Source: Myrica gale (lineage: Eukaryota; Streptophyta; Magnoliopsida; Fagales; Myricaceae). Taken from it: a stretch of DNA of 64,000 nucleotides. This document shows positions 1-11,900 of this stretch, in pieces. The DNA lies in the NCBI GenBank assembly GCA_963930655.1, contig OZ005619.1, forward strand, positions 6,802,501 through 6,866,500, in the 5' to 3' direction. Position 1 is the first letter of the stretch. Each line of letters starts with the position of its first letter. Under the pieces are notes generated by a model. It had not been told where the DNA came from and made no database searches. It saw only the letters and a list, made by a program, of their open reading frames with translations. The position numbers and the translations under genes are program-made.

Positions 1-164
1 AACCATGATGTTCTACTAGAGCAGAACGACGTCATCCATTACCAACCAAATAAATAAGTTCGAACGCAATACTAAGCTAAAAAGCAGGAAATACAAAGCA
101 ACAAGCTAAAGCAAAACTATGGAAGTTCAAAACCCTCATGCAACCAAGTTAACTTAGTCAGAAG

Positions 165-956
165 CGCTCAGGATGAAGAGGGTACTCTCCAAAAGCGAAT
201 TTGGAGGCGGCCCGACGAGCAAGGTGGTGCATCATATTGTTAGCTCCTCAGTAAACATGTTTCGCTGAGCAGAGGCTCATCATGTTCACAATAGATTTTT
301 TTGTTACAATCACATCATAGATTTTCCACTCCAACCTCCTGGGAAAACTCTTGAAAGCGTCAATCACAATCTTTGAGCCCCCTTCCAAGATAATCTGCTT
401 GTAGCCACATTCAGCAGCTACTTAGGCTCCAAAATGCCCTGCCAGAGCCTCCCCAATCAACGGGTATGTGCTATCTAGCTTCTTGATTGCAACTTTCTTC
501 ACTTCCACTCTACAATCTCGAATCACCACCCCTGCCACTGAAAAAGAGTCCATCCTTGCTACGTCAAAATTTACTTTGAGCACATGCGTGGGAGGTGGTT
601 CCCAAAACTGTCGTGGGCCTTCTTTGTTCTTTGTAGCCCACGCGTCCACATGGTCTCTACGTCAAAATTTACTTTGAGCACGTCTATATCAGTTGTCTCC
701 CTATGATGAATTTCACTGTTGCGACTAAACCAAACCAAATCCACCGAGTTAGCCACGAACAGTGGGCAGTGAAGTTGTTCTTCCGTCGGAATGCTGATTA
801 GATGGGGATGCATAATCTTTTTTATCCATTCCACAATAGGCTCATTGGGGAAGTCAATGATGTATAGTTGCCACAGTGATTACTCCAAATAAAATGACAA
901 GCAATGCAATTCAACAACAGATGGTGGGTAGTTTCTAAACTAAGCCCACAGAGTTT
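165..956 (-). pseudogene. 3' part of a LINE: end of zf-RVT and RNase H domain (broken)
   Basis: On the minus strand this encodes the end of the zinc-binding reverse-transcriptase tail (Cys-Gly-Leu at the right edge, then His-His-Leu-Leu-Leu near 910) followed by a plant LINE-type RNase H domain. Recognisable RNase H pieces are LKVNFD (first Asp), GEALAGH (Glu), EGGSK where EGDSK is expected, and a NNMMHHLARRA motif near 200-235. It carries several stops and frameshifts, and a motif of about 26 bp is repeated at 559 and 659, so it is dead. It continues the reading begun in 6938-4661; the two parts are separated by the solo LTR at 957-4660. No poly(T) marking the LINE 3' end is visible before position 1. 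Confidence 0.8.
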
Positions 957-1758
957 TGTGACACCTCTTCCCTAAAATTCCCGATTTCTCTAATTTCTTG
1001 ATTTCTCGTATTTAGCCAATTAATAATTATGATCGTGATCGTTTCTATTTTATCGGTTTCTATGCATTCAAAATTCTTCCATTCTAGTGTTAAAACCTTA
1101 GTATTCCTATTGCTTGATTTAAACACATGATATTTTTCCTAAGTATACTTCAATAGCTCATATTTAACAACTTCTAAATATTATATTTGATTTCTTGACA
1201 CATGATTTATTTCGGTTCTAAATGCCCCAATGGATTTCGGTGTGCTTAATATCTTTCCCTTTTCGTTCTCTTGTTTACATCTAAAATTTTTACCTAGTCA
1301 ATCTTGATTATTCTATCACTAATCTCGATTAATTACTTGAATAATTACCTATTTCCTTTTTCTAACATATGCATTGATTAACTTTGTAACTTAGCTAATT
1401 ATTTTGCTAACCTAAGTCTACTTTGATGACATGTTCGTCCCGCTCTCTCTCTCCTCCCTAGGTCAACCGGCACACACAAGGAAATCTTTGTTTTGTCTTG
1501 TTTTCTTTGTCCTTTTCCCTTGTCCCATGTTCTTGGCCTTTGTTGCATGAATAGTAAGATGCAAAATTGGACCAACCGGCCATGCTTGCTTGCAACCACA
1601 ATTGATGTGATTTTGAAGTGAATTTAGCTTGTGTAAGTATCCTTAATCATCACCTAGGGAAGGGGGAGTGTGCCATTTGGATCCTCCAGCCCTTATGCTG
1701 CCCAATCAAGGGGCTTGCTTGTGGCAGCCACCCCTTGACCTAATGATGGCAAGGTTGG

Positions 1759-1767
1759 CTATAAAAG
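1759..1767 (+). promoter_or_regulatory. Candidate TATA box of the solo LTR
   Basis: CTATAAAAG lies about 800 bp into the LTR. A splice-donor-like AAGGTAAGG follows near 2080. Both fit an LTR promoter and leader in + orientation. This is motif evidence only. Confidence 0.4.
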
Positions 1768-2444
1768 CCAACCCTTGCCATGCATTTCTCACACCAAAAT
1801 CCGGCCATTTGAGTTTGAGAGAGAAGAGTGAGTGCTGAGACCATTCAGCCAAGAGGGAGAGGAATGAGAGAAAGAGGAGAAGAAGAAGAGAAGGAAGGTG
1901 AAAACTTCCATGCCAAGCTAAGTTGGCAAAGGGGTTTCGGCCAAGGCCTTGAACACTCCCTTGCACCTCCTATTTTCTATTTCCTCATCATCATTTCCAC
2001 TTCTTCTTAGCCCCTAGTTCAGTGTCATTAACCAATAGATCTTGTGTAAATAGGAGAACATCAAGAGCTACCCGAGATCACCAAGGTAAGGGTTTAGGTT
2101 CTTGAGTTTTGTTGAGGATGGATAACATGTTCTTTTGTGTTGAATGATCATACTTATCTTTGTGCATAGAACTGTGATTCAATTATGAACATGTTAGGGT
2201 TATGCTGGTTTCAAGGTTTTGCAAAAAGAAAGGTTCATAGGTGCCATGAAGTAAAACCTAATCTAGACACCTTGCATGTTAAGGCTTAATGAATATTTCT
2301 TACAACATGTGTATAAGATTGCTTGCTGAGTTGGTTTAATTATTCAAAAGAGTTCTTGACACGCTTTATGAGCTATGATAGTTGTGATAAGCCTAAGCTT
2401 GAAGCCTTATAGACCACGGGTTGGTCAATGAAAATGATATATGG

Positions 2445-2475
2445 TGTTGCATGTTGCATGTTGCACGTTGCACTT
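2445..2475. repeat. Short direct repeat (TTGCATG/TTGCACG)
   Basis: Four or more imperfect copies of a 7-mer (GTTGCAT, GTTGCAC) stand in tandem inside the LTR. It is a minor simple repeat with no evident function. Confidence 0.6.
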
Positions 2476-4016
2476 CATGGTTTTATGATACAATGTTATG
2501 CATATGTGATATGAAATGGTGATGCAATAATAAGTATGATGATGGCCAAGAGGCATGAAAGTATCCATGATCAAGAGGAGGCAAAATGGGGCCAAATAAA
2601 GGAGCCTTGACCTCAAGAAAGAGGTTATGAAAGATGAAAGCATGAAGATGATGCCTTGTGCATATTCTATGACGATGTTGCAAAATGATCATTGTTTCCC
2701 TTTAATTTTCTTGAAGAATCCTTATGTTATGTGCTCTGTAAGTTTATATATATTGGTAGATTATATGTATCATTAGCCTAAATTTTCTAAATACAATGAT
2801 TCAATCAAATGCATGAACACTTAGCTAGGGTTTTTAGCAAACATAGACGCTGTCCAAATCGACCCTAAGCTACACAATGAATGTTTGCATAAAAATTTAC
2901 ATATAGAATAATTATCTAATATTAGGATCTCTGTAAAAATTTCAGCCCAAAATGATGAAGGAAAAGGTCAAAAATTCCCCTGGAGGTCTCTGAGTGCAGA
3001 TTCAACATTTTGCCTAATTCGTTAGGGTAAAAGGGTCCAAAATGAGAAAATGATTACATGGTTGGATAGAGCACAAAAACTTGATGGGGGAGCCCAAATT
3101 TGAGTTCAATGCAAGTTGAAATAAGGGCTTAAATCACAAAACTCGTGTAGGAGTCTAAATGATTGTTAGACCCAATACCCCTAAAAGAACACCATGTCCA
3201 CTAATACTTTGGGAGTAGGCCCAGTATGGTCCAAAGAGGGCCAATAGGCCTTCATTGGAGTTTAATGGTCTGAGATCTTCTAGTTATTATCAAGGTTGTT
3301 TCAATTGTCAATGATTATTCTTTGAACATGTTATGTTGTTTATGCTTCTTTCAAGTTCATATCAAATTAATGTGCATTGTTACATGTGTACTTTAATATT
3401 GGGATATGTGATTGCATTCATAAGAAGGAAAACGAAAGTTAGGAACCCTCTAGCCTGCGAAGGTTCCCCGATTGGTAGTGACGGTACCGGGCACTTAGGA
3501 GATGTGCAACCCCCCACTACAGGGAGTGGTTGGGCTCCTTTATGAACGTTAAGGCGTAATGTTATGTTAAGGGTCCTGGTGTTGGAAGCACGGGATAGTC
3601 CCATAGAAGGGGAGGGGACGCACAACCTGACTCTAGGGGTGAACAGAGCTGGTATCGGGAACTCCTCAGGAACCAATGAGGTGTGATGCATTGCATATTT
3701 TAAATTATCTACGTTCATACTTATTATCCTGGAAGTTAGTTCAACATCATGCTTAAGTGAATTATATGCATTGTATTTGTTTAATCATACTTTCCCCACC
3801 TCCACCTTACTGAGTCAATAGAACTTGTCATTTCTCTTATGTTGTTTTTGCAATATTTGGCAACTTGGGTATTGAAGGATGAAGTTATTCGAGGAAGAGT
3901 TGACCTATGATTTCCACCCGTATGTTCTGGTGCTCAAGATCCGGACATGGGTTTCAGATTCTCTTGTAGTATCTGTGGTGCATGAGGCCCACTGGTTCCT
4001 TAGGGAGGCCCTACCC

Positions 4017-4085
4017 ACATCCCCCGTATCCCTACCATTCCCTGTACCCCCACTATCCCCACTATCCCCATCATCCCCGTTACCC
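4017..4085. repeat. C-rich pyrimidine tract inside the LTR
   Basis: Repeats of the form CCCCN(A/T)(C/T)ATC run for about 70 bp. The antisense strand reads as a Gly/Met/Val/Ile-rich open frame, which is a composition artefact. Confidence 0.6.
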
Positions 4086-4660
4086 CGATTTGAGGATTTT
4101 GGTTTACCATATGTACCGCTTGAGTGGCTGAGGCTCGATTACGTTCCTTCCCCACCGACGGAAAATAGTAGTGCCTCCAGGGTCTGAGCTTATCGATCTT
4201 CCATCGGACGAGGAGTTTAATACCCTTCTTAGGCTTGTTAGAATGTTTTCTCCAGATTTTGTACATGTGTATCAGGAAGTTTCTGAATCCTTGTAGCCTT
4301 TTATGTAGTCACGGGAGGATGTAGCTTGAACTATTAAAGTTGTCCTTATTATTTCAGGCTTTCAATCTCCTTTATGACACTTTCCTCATCTTTTATCTCA
4401 AGTTTTTATTTCTACTCAAAAGCCTAAACTAACACTTTCAACCAATTCGAATTTATTAACTCATTGCCTTTTCTAAAAACGTAGAGTTTTTACCATAAGT
4501 CTTTTCGAATTTCCCATTACAATTTTATTATACGTTTTCCGCTAAGTTTCATTGTAAATCAACTAAGACTCATAGCGACATACGTGTCATAATCCCCGCC
4601 AGTGTGCATACCATTACTATAGATGAGCCTAGGGGGTAAGTATGAGCACGGGACGTGACA

Positions 4661-6938
4661 AGTTCACAGACTTGTTGTTCCTCATCAGAGAGACCCAACC
4701 GTTCTGCAATTTTCCCTTTCATTGGAAGAGCATTAATTTCAGTCTTTCTTGAATATGCATGCCTTATAATGCCTTCCAGTCGCTTGGTCTCAGCCTCTAA
4801 TGCTAAGAATTTTACCAAGATGCCACAATCTCACGATACATGGTCTTGACACTAAAGTCCCCTGATCTTTCAGGACCTCAAAGGAGCTTGTCTCTTCTCT
4901 CTTCGACCGAAAGTTGTATGTTTTGAATCACAGCCACAGTTCCATAGTCGAAAAGTTCCCTAAGCTTCCTCGAATCCCAACTAGCTCGATCACTACTAAA
5001 TAGCTCGCACACTTTCATATCTACCTCCCTGGACCCCTCATCTCTTCTCTCTATAGGTTTGAAACCAAGCAAAAGCAGGATCCATGTTGAATCCCAAACA
5101 TTGATGCACTAACCGTCCCCCACAAAAAAAAAACGCGCATCAAGGTCCAAATAATTTCGTACCTTGAAGATGCTCTGCCAAATCCAGGAAGGAGCCACCC
5201 CTTTTCTATGCCTCTTAAATACTTCTTGAGTTGTAATACCTTACCTTCAATAACTTGGTCCAAATAAGATCTTCCCCAGAGGCGAGTGTCCATGCAAGCT
5301 TCGATACTAGTGCGTCATTTGTGTCTTTTTTCAGCCGCAAACCCAATCCCCTTTGCGGCTTCGGCGTACAAATAGATTTCCAAGCTTTAAGATGCAAATT
5401 ATGATTTTTTTTCTAATGGGAAGCACCACCAAAAAAAATTTTAATATCCGATCCATCCCCTTTGACCAAGACTTTGGAAGAGTAAAAAAACTCAAGGGGT
5501 AAGACAGTAATGTTGTCGTAACTACCCTGATCATGGTTGTTCCTTCAGTCTGGGTTAGTAGCATATCCTTCCACCAATAAATTTTTTTGGAGCACCCTCT
5601 CCTTCAATCCCTCCATCACCGATCCTTTTGCCCTTGGGATGAGGAGAGGTAATCCCAAATGTTTGCTTTTGTCTGCAACTTCTTCATATCCAAAATCCAA
5701 ATAATAGAGTTTGTTTGTTGGCCAACAAAATTCTTACTGAAGTGGAGTGATGATTTACCTCTATTTATTTTTTACCCGACCAGCATGAATATTTTTCCAA
5801 GTATCTCTCAATAGATTCAACCTCTTTGGTGGTGGCCTTGGCAAAGAGCAGCAGGTCATCTGCAAAAAGCAGATGAGACACTGTTGGAGCTCCCCTGCTT
5901 ATTTTTATGCCGCTCAGATTTCCCCTTTGCTCTTCTCTAACTAGAAAGCGGGAGAGAATTTCAAAACAAAGGATAAACAAAACCGGTGACAACAGGTCCC
6001 CTTGTCTAAGTCCACGAGATGACATGAAGCTTCCAAGAGGACCTCCATTTTTTTAAAAAAATGGAGAAACTTGTTGACGAAAGACACTGTTGTACCCAAT
6101 TAATCCATTTTGGATGGAAATCGAAATTTTTCAACACCTTTAGCAGAAATCCCCATTCCACTCGGTTATAAGCCTTTTCCATATCTGCTTCTATTGTCAT
6201 CCACCCCATTTCCCTCTCTTATGGTTCATGATATGAAAAGTTCCAGGACGACAATATAATTATCATGGAGTTGCCTTCCTGGGACGAAAGCAAATTGGTA
6301 GGGAGATATCAACTTTGGGAGCATGGTCTTGATTCAATCCGCCAACATTTTGGAAATCACCGTTATAAACATAGGCTAATTGGGAAGAATTGGGACACCT
6401 TGGTTGCGGTATCCATTTTTGGAATAAGAACCAAATTTGTCTGGTTTAATTCTAGTAGCAACTGCTCAAACTAAAAAAAATGTTGGTCCGTAAAGATGAC
6501 ATCTAGTCCCACTGGCTCCTAAAAATGAAGGAAAAAAATCATTGTCGTCCCTTCCGGGCCTAGGGCCTTATCCGACTTCATTCTCTGTAGTGTCCCAAGG
6601 ATTTCTTCACTGTCAGGTATGTGGGTCAACCACTCATTTTCCTCCCCAATAACCGCCATATCCACCAGCCCTTCAAGGTCATCGAGAAATGGTTGACAAT
6701 TTGATTGGTAAAGAGATTCATAGAAATTCTGTAGAAGCTTCCCAATATCCTGTCTTCCAGACAGCCATTGCTCCTCCTCACCTTTCAAGCTCTCGATTTG
6801 GTTCCTGCATTTTCTTTTTACAGTGGAGGCGTGAAAGAATATGGAGTTGAGTTCTTTCGATATTAACCAATGCACTCTTGACCTCTGTTCCCATATATTT
6901 TCTTCCCTGCATATTTGCGTTAATTGTGTGGTTCTCAC
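4661..6938 (-). pseudogene. 5'-truncated LINE ORF2: RT and start of zf-RVT (broken)
   Basis: Read from right to left on the minus strand this holds the linker ahead of the RT (6938-6519, with SDKALGPEG), RT fingers (a decayed FFPISLC and FAFVPGRQL near 6500-6260), palm motif A (EADMEKAYNRVEW, about 6190-6140), RGLRQGDLLSPVLF (about 6015-5975), the HLLFADDLLLFAKA catalytic box (about 5875-5840), the thumb, SVKTMYREIV of the zf-RVT region (about 4850), and ALPMKGKIAERLG to VCEL at 4665. The frame then resumes at 951. Many stops and frameshifts are present. Wording and domain order match the LINE at 22840-25565, so both belong to the RNase H-bearing LINE group. The endonuclease part is missing, so the copy is 5'-truncated near 6940. 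Confidence 0.85.
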
Positions 6939-7062
6939 AGATGTTAAGAAAGTAATTAGTAATCTTTTTTTCTTGAATTAAGGCTCGAGTTTAATATTTA
7001 GTAGTTTTTATTCAAAAGATTTTTTTTTGCAAATATTTTAAATAATAAACTAATCTAATTTA

Positions 7063-7242
7063 GGCTGCGTTTGCCAACATAATTTTCCCCAAAATATTAT
7101 CTCACTCCTAATAAAATAATCCAATATAATCTCTCTCTCCTCTATCAAAAAATATAAAAAATTATCTCTTTCTTCACATTTTCACTAAACCCAATACCAA
7201 CACATATTTCCATACTAAAAATATTACAACACAAACACAACC
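7063..7242. mobile_element. PIF/Harbinger-like MITE, TSD TTA
   Basis: A 180-bp AT-rich non-coding element with terminal inverted repeats: the left end GGCTGCGTTTG matches the inverse of the right end CAAACACAACC. It sits between TTA (7060-7062) and TTA (7243-7245), the target duplication typical of Tourist-like MITEs. Confidence 0.7.
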
Positions 7243-7985
7243 TTAGATAGAAATCTCACTTATGATATCCAAATCTCACTTAGAGTGTAAGAGGGGAAGG
7301 AATGAGGGATAAATTTTATAAAGTTCAAATCCCAGGTAGGAACCTTACTCTAAATTGAATTTAATTTTATAATCATCTAAAAAAATTCAAAACAACAGTA
7401 ACTAATTCGTTACAAAAGTTTTTGAAAAAATAAGAAGGGAAAGAAAATGATATAACAGCAAATAAGAGCACGTGCAGATCCAGAGACACATATATCTGTA
7501 AGTGCTATATATGGAATTAGCAAAGGAAAAAAAAAAGCATTATATGGATTCTTTTTTTTTGAGTAAACGAAATAAGTTTTTTTTTCCCATTGATGGGATC
7601 TTACACAGAAAACAAAGCTGAGTTGCTTTGGGTATAGGCCACATCATCTGAGTTATCATTCCGACTCTGATGCAAAGTGGATCGCCTGCCATGGATGATG
7701 GTGTAGCGGAGGTGTTTGTGTCAGACCGTGCTAACACGTAATATCTTGTAATTTGTGCTTTGCAGCTCCACTACCGTCCACAAAGGAATCCTTTTTTTGT
7801 ACTAGCCTCTTCCGAATTTGGATCTTGCTATTATCAAACACGTGGAAAGTTTCGGTTACGGATGGTTAAAAAGGTGCAGATGATTTATAAGAATAGATTA
7901 TAAAGTGAATATAAAAAATTTAAATGAATATTATATAAAAAATAATTATCAAATGCACTCAATCTTGTCTAAGTGAGCTCATTTT
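7243..7985. other. Intergenic, no gene seen
   Basis: AT-rich DNA with poly(A)/poly(T) runs near 7540-7590 and no convincing coding signal. The short minus ORF at 7540-7737 has no recognisable similarity. Confidence 0.5.
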
Positions 7986-8190
7986 GGGGATGTTTGACAA
8001 CAATTTTAGACTTCAACATTTTCATTCTAATACAATAATTCTCTAAAATTCTCTCTCCTCATCAATCATGACTTTTTACTCTAAATAAATATAAAAAAAT
8101 TCATTTAAATCATTACTCTCTTCACTTTTTCACCAACTTCAACACTCTAATATTTTTAACACTCCAAAATTTTTACAATCAAACATCACC
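7986..8190. mobile_element. MITE with GGNGATGTTTGA termini
   Basis: The left end GGGGATGTTTGACAAC mirrors the right end CAATCAAACATCACC. The 205-bp interior is AT-rich and includes the CTTCACTTTTTCACCAAC motif shared by the other MITEs of this window. The flanks are TTT and TTA, an imperfect 3-bp duplication. Confidence 0.6.
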
Positions 8191-8334
8191 TTAGTCTTAG
8201 AACAGTGTCTATGCAAACTAGAAACAAACTCGGAAGAGGCTTGTTCCAAAAAAAACTGATAACATAATAGTAAAATTGACCACTTTATTTTGGAATTATG
8301 ACGATAGTGTTCTTGGATGCAAGTTTTATAGATT

Positions 8335-8530
8335 ATTATTGCAATTTGTTGTTTGAATTATACGAGGTAATTCAGAGAGAGAGACACAACAACTGATCTC
8401 AAGATAGGGTCTATATTGTCTAAAATTTTACATAAACAGCATTAAATGGTGTAGGGTTTACTTATCGTGTCTATCTCTTTTCAAATTGTATAATGTAATT
8501 TAGTGCAGTAAATTACAGTCATCCAAAGTT
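8335..8530. mobile_element. Imperfect inverted repeat, probable MITE remnant
   Basis: The left arm (ATTATACGAGG… followed by an AGAGAGAGACAC stretch) is mirrored by the right arm (GTGTCTATCTC… then ATTGTATAATG). The arm wording resembles the Mutator-like MITE at 28417-28626. No target duplication could be fixed. Confidence 0.4.
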
Positions 8531-9203
8531 TTATCTATCAATATTGAACAATTTTATTTACTTAATGTTGCACCTACTTTTATAAAACAGATCTCATGAA
8601 CTTAAATCACTAAGGCTTGAGGATTATTTTACCTTTTAATAATTAAGGGATATTTGTAAATTAAAATTTTAGCCAAAATTCTCTCCATTCTGAAATTATC
8701 ATTTACAAATATAATTAATTCAAAATTTTGATTATAAAATAATAATACTGAACTTTGACATTATCTCCCTCTCTATAAAGTTATCTCTTTCTTTTAAAAT
8801 AAATATAAAAAATCACCTAAATCGTCTAACATGGATGATCTAGGGAGCCATGGCCACTCAGCTCCCCCAAATTTATTATTAATTTTTTTCTCTTTTTTAA
8901 TGATTTTCTTATCATGTGTTTATTTTTTGGTTTTCAAAATTTATTTTTATGTAACTGACCCTCTTTTAAAATATAATCTTTGTCCTTCAACGGGTATATA
9001 TATATCACCCCTATATTTCTTGAGTGAGCACTGAATTTTATTTTTCAGGCACTTGAATATTTGTCTCGAATTTTACTACCCGTGATCCAGCATCAAAGAG
9101 AACAGAAAAAGATTTTTTTTTTAGTAGCTAAGTAAAGAAACATCACTAGCTAGCTACGATTGTTGGATCTTCTTAACCCTTTAAGACGATGTGGAGATCT
9201 TAT
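8531..9203. other. Intergenic, no gene seen
   Basis: AT-rich. The 67-codon + ORF at 8831-9034 is hydrophobic by composition and matches nothing I know. Confidence 0.5.
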
Positions 9204-9384
9204 CGGGATGTTTGGAGCCCAAATATTTGGGTTTAATCATAAAAAACTCACCACATAATTTTTTATTATTATAATACTTATTAAAAATCTTCTCTCTCTT
9301 CACTTTTTCACCAACTCCCATAACATTTTTTTACTTTATAATATTTCACAAACTTTAATACCCAAAATTTTCACCCTCAAACAT
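9204..9384. mobile_element. MITE, same family as 13943-14134 in reverse orientation
   Basis: Begins CGGGATGTTTGGAGCCC and ends CACCCTCAAACAT. Reverse-complemented, it matches 13943-14134 along its whole length (TTTTGGGTATT, GGGAGTTGGTGAAAAAGT and other blocks). The flanks AGATCTTAT and AGATCTATA look like a decayed duplication, but this is uncertain. Confidence 0.65.
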
Positions 9385-9977
9385 AGATCTATATAAAATT
9401 GGGCGCGTCTCTGCTGCAATTCGGGCCGACCCCTATAAAATTTGCTGCAAAAGTTTCCCCTGCAGCCCTCCGAATTCCACATCGGCCGACATCATCCATT
9501 GGCAGGAGACAGACCAGATGTTTACAATCAAATCTGAATAATTGAGAAGGAAAGCACGAGGAAGCAAGAATCATGTGGGAACAACGTCGTTGCTTCGATT
9601 ATTTTAAAGAGTTTCATTCAAACAGATAGTGATTAGAATTAGGAAAGCTGTCCATTATAATTATCACATGGGATGTCCGACGCGTGCGATCAAATTATCA
9701 AGCCAATTATGCGCTCGTGCGTGATAGATATAGGGTGAATCATATATTATTCCAACTAGCACTTACCAAAAGAACAAAGTTTAAACCAATAATCAAGATT
9801 GAATAACGCCTAACCAAGCTCCAACCTCCATTACCGAACACCAGGAAGCTCCGATCATCAGATTGGCGGTGTGCATGATCATCATCAATGGAATAATTCA
9901 TCAAGCTACCTACAATAAATTATATGAACTACAAGTATTAAAACAAACAGTTAATATTTTTCTACTACTTACGTTTT
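9385..9977. other. Intergenic, no gene seen
   Basis: No coding or structural signal recognised. Confidence 0.5.
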
Positions 9978-10912
9978 GGGAAAATTTTCACTTTTATGTA
10001 TCTTAAATATTAGAGTTCTAGTGACACTTTGCATTCCATACTTAAGAATGTGCAATTTCGATGGCGGTGACGTCCATAACTATTAAGTGGGCCGATTTCT
10101 TAATTTTAGCCACGTTACTGCTACCGGTAGGTGCATTAACTGATCTTTGGTGGTGACGATTTTAGTGATGGCTGAAATCGGTTACCACCATAATTAATGG
10201 GCCTAGTTTTTTTGTACTTTTTCTGCTATTGACCCAATTTTTTAGTTCAAACTTAGTTGTAATGCATTTTAATACCACTCAGCAGTATATTAGTATTTTT
10301 TGTTTTGGACTTATTTATTACCAAATTAATAAATATTTTCAGCCAAATAAAAATCTATAAAATAAACTACAAAATTAAAAGAATATCTTAAAAGATAGTA
10401 TGATAACTAATTCAATAAACCCAAAAATAAATAATTTAATTTTTTAATAAAAAATTCTGATTTTAGCAATACCCGCCAAAGCGGTGTCGATATTCGAAAA
10501 AATCCCCGCAAATAAGTATTTTGGGCCACCGGCACCGTCACCTCCATAAGGAGGGTACTGGGAAATCAGTATCGGTAGCGGGGAAATCAAAATTTTCTGA
10601 TTCCCTTGCACAGTCCTACCCAAACTGCCAATTTTATTATATTTTGCCCCTCAACTTCCACCCGTTTTCACTTTGCACTTCCTACCGTTAATTTGGATGA
10701 AAAATACAATTTTGGTTCAGTGAATAACGACTTTAACCCCATAAAAAATATAATTATAAAAGTAAAACCATCATTTCACTGAACAAAAATAACAATTTCA
10801 ACTCAAATTAACGATGTGAGATGCAAAGTGTAAATAAATGGTAGTTGCGAAACGTAATAAAATTGATAGTTTTAAGTATAAAGTGTCAGAACTCCAATAA
10901 TCAAGGGAAAAA
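9978..10912. mobile_element. Inverted-repeat element interrupted by a hAT-like insertion
   Basis: The left arm (…TTAGAGTTCTAGTGACACTTTGCAT, 9978-10042) and the right arm (inverse near 10860-10912) are inverted repeats. A second inverted pair lies at about 10620-10728 versus 10785-10880 (AATTTTATTA, CACTTTGCA, CCGTTAATTTG…GGTTCAGTGAA). Removing 10043-10618 joins the halves into one foldback element. I could not fix the outer target duplication, so the family is open; Mutator-like is possible. Confidence 0.5.
10043..10618. mobile_element. Non-autonomous hAT-like element nested in an inverted-repeat element
   Basis: The termini are TAAGAATGTGCAA and TTGCACAGTCCTA (inverse TAGGACTGTGCAA), a hAT-style end. 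The flanks TCCATACT (10035-10042) and CCCAAACT (10619-10626) agree at six of eight positions, as expected for an old 8-bp duplication. The interior is richer in CG than its surroundings (GGCGGTGACG, CCACCGGCACCG). There is no coding capacity. Confidence 0.55.
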
Positions 10913-11360
10913 TATGTATTGAACACTTAAGTTGGGCTATGAATTTAAATTTGGTATCTTATTTTCGTTTTAATTATAGATAGTCTTGGGTATTAAACCT
11001 ATTCAACAAAATAGCCCCAACAGTAACATTACGTCCAAATGTTTAAAATCTCACGTCACACCCAATCATGAGAGAATGGATACGTTGTCCATTTTGAGCC
11101 ACCTCACACCAACTTACGTTTAGAAATACAATGTCACTTGAACCCTTGAGTGTGCACTTAATTCACACTCTTAAGGGCCCTATTGTTGCTTGAGCAATTC
11201 GGGTGGGTTGAGCCACGTCACACCGACATAAATTAAGAAATATCATTTCACTTAAACTCCTGAGTGTGCATCGAATCCACACTCCCAAGGATCCCGCTCC
11301 CACTTAATTAGTTTAATGCACTGTACTTTACCACAATCAGGTAAATTATTTTCAACTATA
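10913..11360. other. Intergenic, no gene seen
   Basis: Contains a repeated phrase (CACTTGAACCCTTGAGTGTGCA near 11130 and CACTTAAACTCCTGAGTGTGCAT near 11240), perhaps an old local duplication. No genes. Confidence 0.5.
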
Positions 11361-11368
11361 GGTAGAAC

Positions 11369-11773
11369 TAGGCCTGTCCAAAAAACCGGCCGGACCGGCC
11401 AAACCGGCCCGGACCGGACCGGTTTTGACCCAAACCGGTTGACTTTTAGTCAACCGGGTTGACCGGACCGGTAAACCGGTGTATTCCGGTCCGGTTCCGG
11501 GTTACCCTCATGAAAACCCGGGACCGGACCAGAGTATACCTCTCCAAACCGGCACAAACAGGAAATTGACCCAAAATGGCAAGGCCCAGCCCAAAAATCG
11601 GCCCAAAATGGCATGACCCAACCCAAAACCGGCCCAAAATGGTATGGCCCAAACCGACCCAGACCGGACCGGTCATATAACCGGTCCGGTCCGGTCTATA
11701 TACTTTGAAAAAGTTCCGGTTTGGTCGGCCAAACCGGACCGAACCGGACCGGACCGGCTGTTGGACACCCCTA
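11369..11773. mobile_element. CCGG-rich non-autonomous hAT element with perfect 8-bp TSD
   Basis: A 405-bp element with ends TAGGCCTGTCCAA and TTGGACACCCCTA (inverse TAGGGGTGTCCAA). It is flanked by identical 8-bp copies GGTAGAAC at 11361-11368 and 11774-11781. The interior is packed with ACCGG/CCGGT in both orientations. Eight-bp duplications and TAGGG-type ends are typical of hAT transposons. There is no coding capacity; an apparent 76-codon minus ORF is a by-product of the repeats. Confidence 0.85.
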
Positions 11774-11900
11774 GGTAGAACCTAACTATGATTAGGCATT
11801 CAACACTTTTGTTGGCTTGATACATCAAGTTGATCATCTAAAACTTGTCTTTTAGAGTTCCTTCTCAAAGCACCTATAGGTAGTATCAAATAGTAGGTAA

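Larger units (their letters stand above)
957..4660 (+). mobile_element. Solo LTR (about 3.7 kb) inserted in a LINE
   Basis: The segment starts TGTGACACC and ends GGACGTGACA, so it has the TG...CA termini of a long terminal repeat. It is flanked by AGTTT (952-956) and AGTTC (4661-4665), a 5-bp target duplication with one C-to-T change. Removing it with one copy of the duplication restores an open LINE reading frame across the joint (…VCEL then CGLSLE… on the minus strand). There is no gag-pol, and I see no second copy of the LTR, so a solo LTR left by recombination is the simplest reading. Orientation is set to + because of a TATA-like box at 1759. A length of 3.7 kb fits long-LTR Ty3/gypsy elements, but the lineage is inferred. 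Small ORFs inside are not genes. Confidence 0.75.

Noticed and set aside
3879..4266. Proline-rich (+) and glycine-rich (-) ORFs
   Set aside because: Both are produced by the C-rich tract inside the solo LTR.
4661..4818. A separate captured host gene fragment (KIAERLG…VCEL)
   Set aside because: It first looked unrelated to the LINE, but removing the solo LTR shows it is the LINE zf-RVT region continuing at 951.
8831..9034. Small hydrophobic protein gene
   Set aside because: AT-rich composition alone gives Phe/Leu-rich reading; no start context or similarity.
11369..11773. CpG island or promoter because of the GC-rich CCGG block
   Set aside because: Mirror-image ends and a perfect 8-bp duplication show that it is a transposable element.
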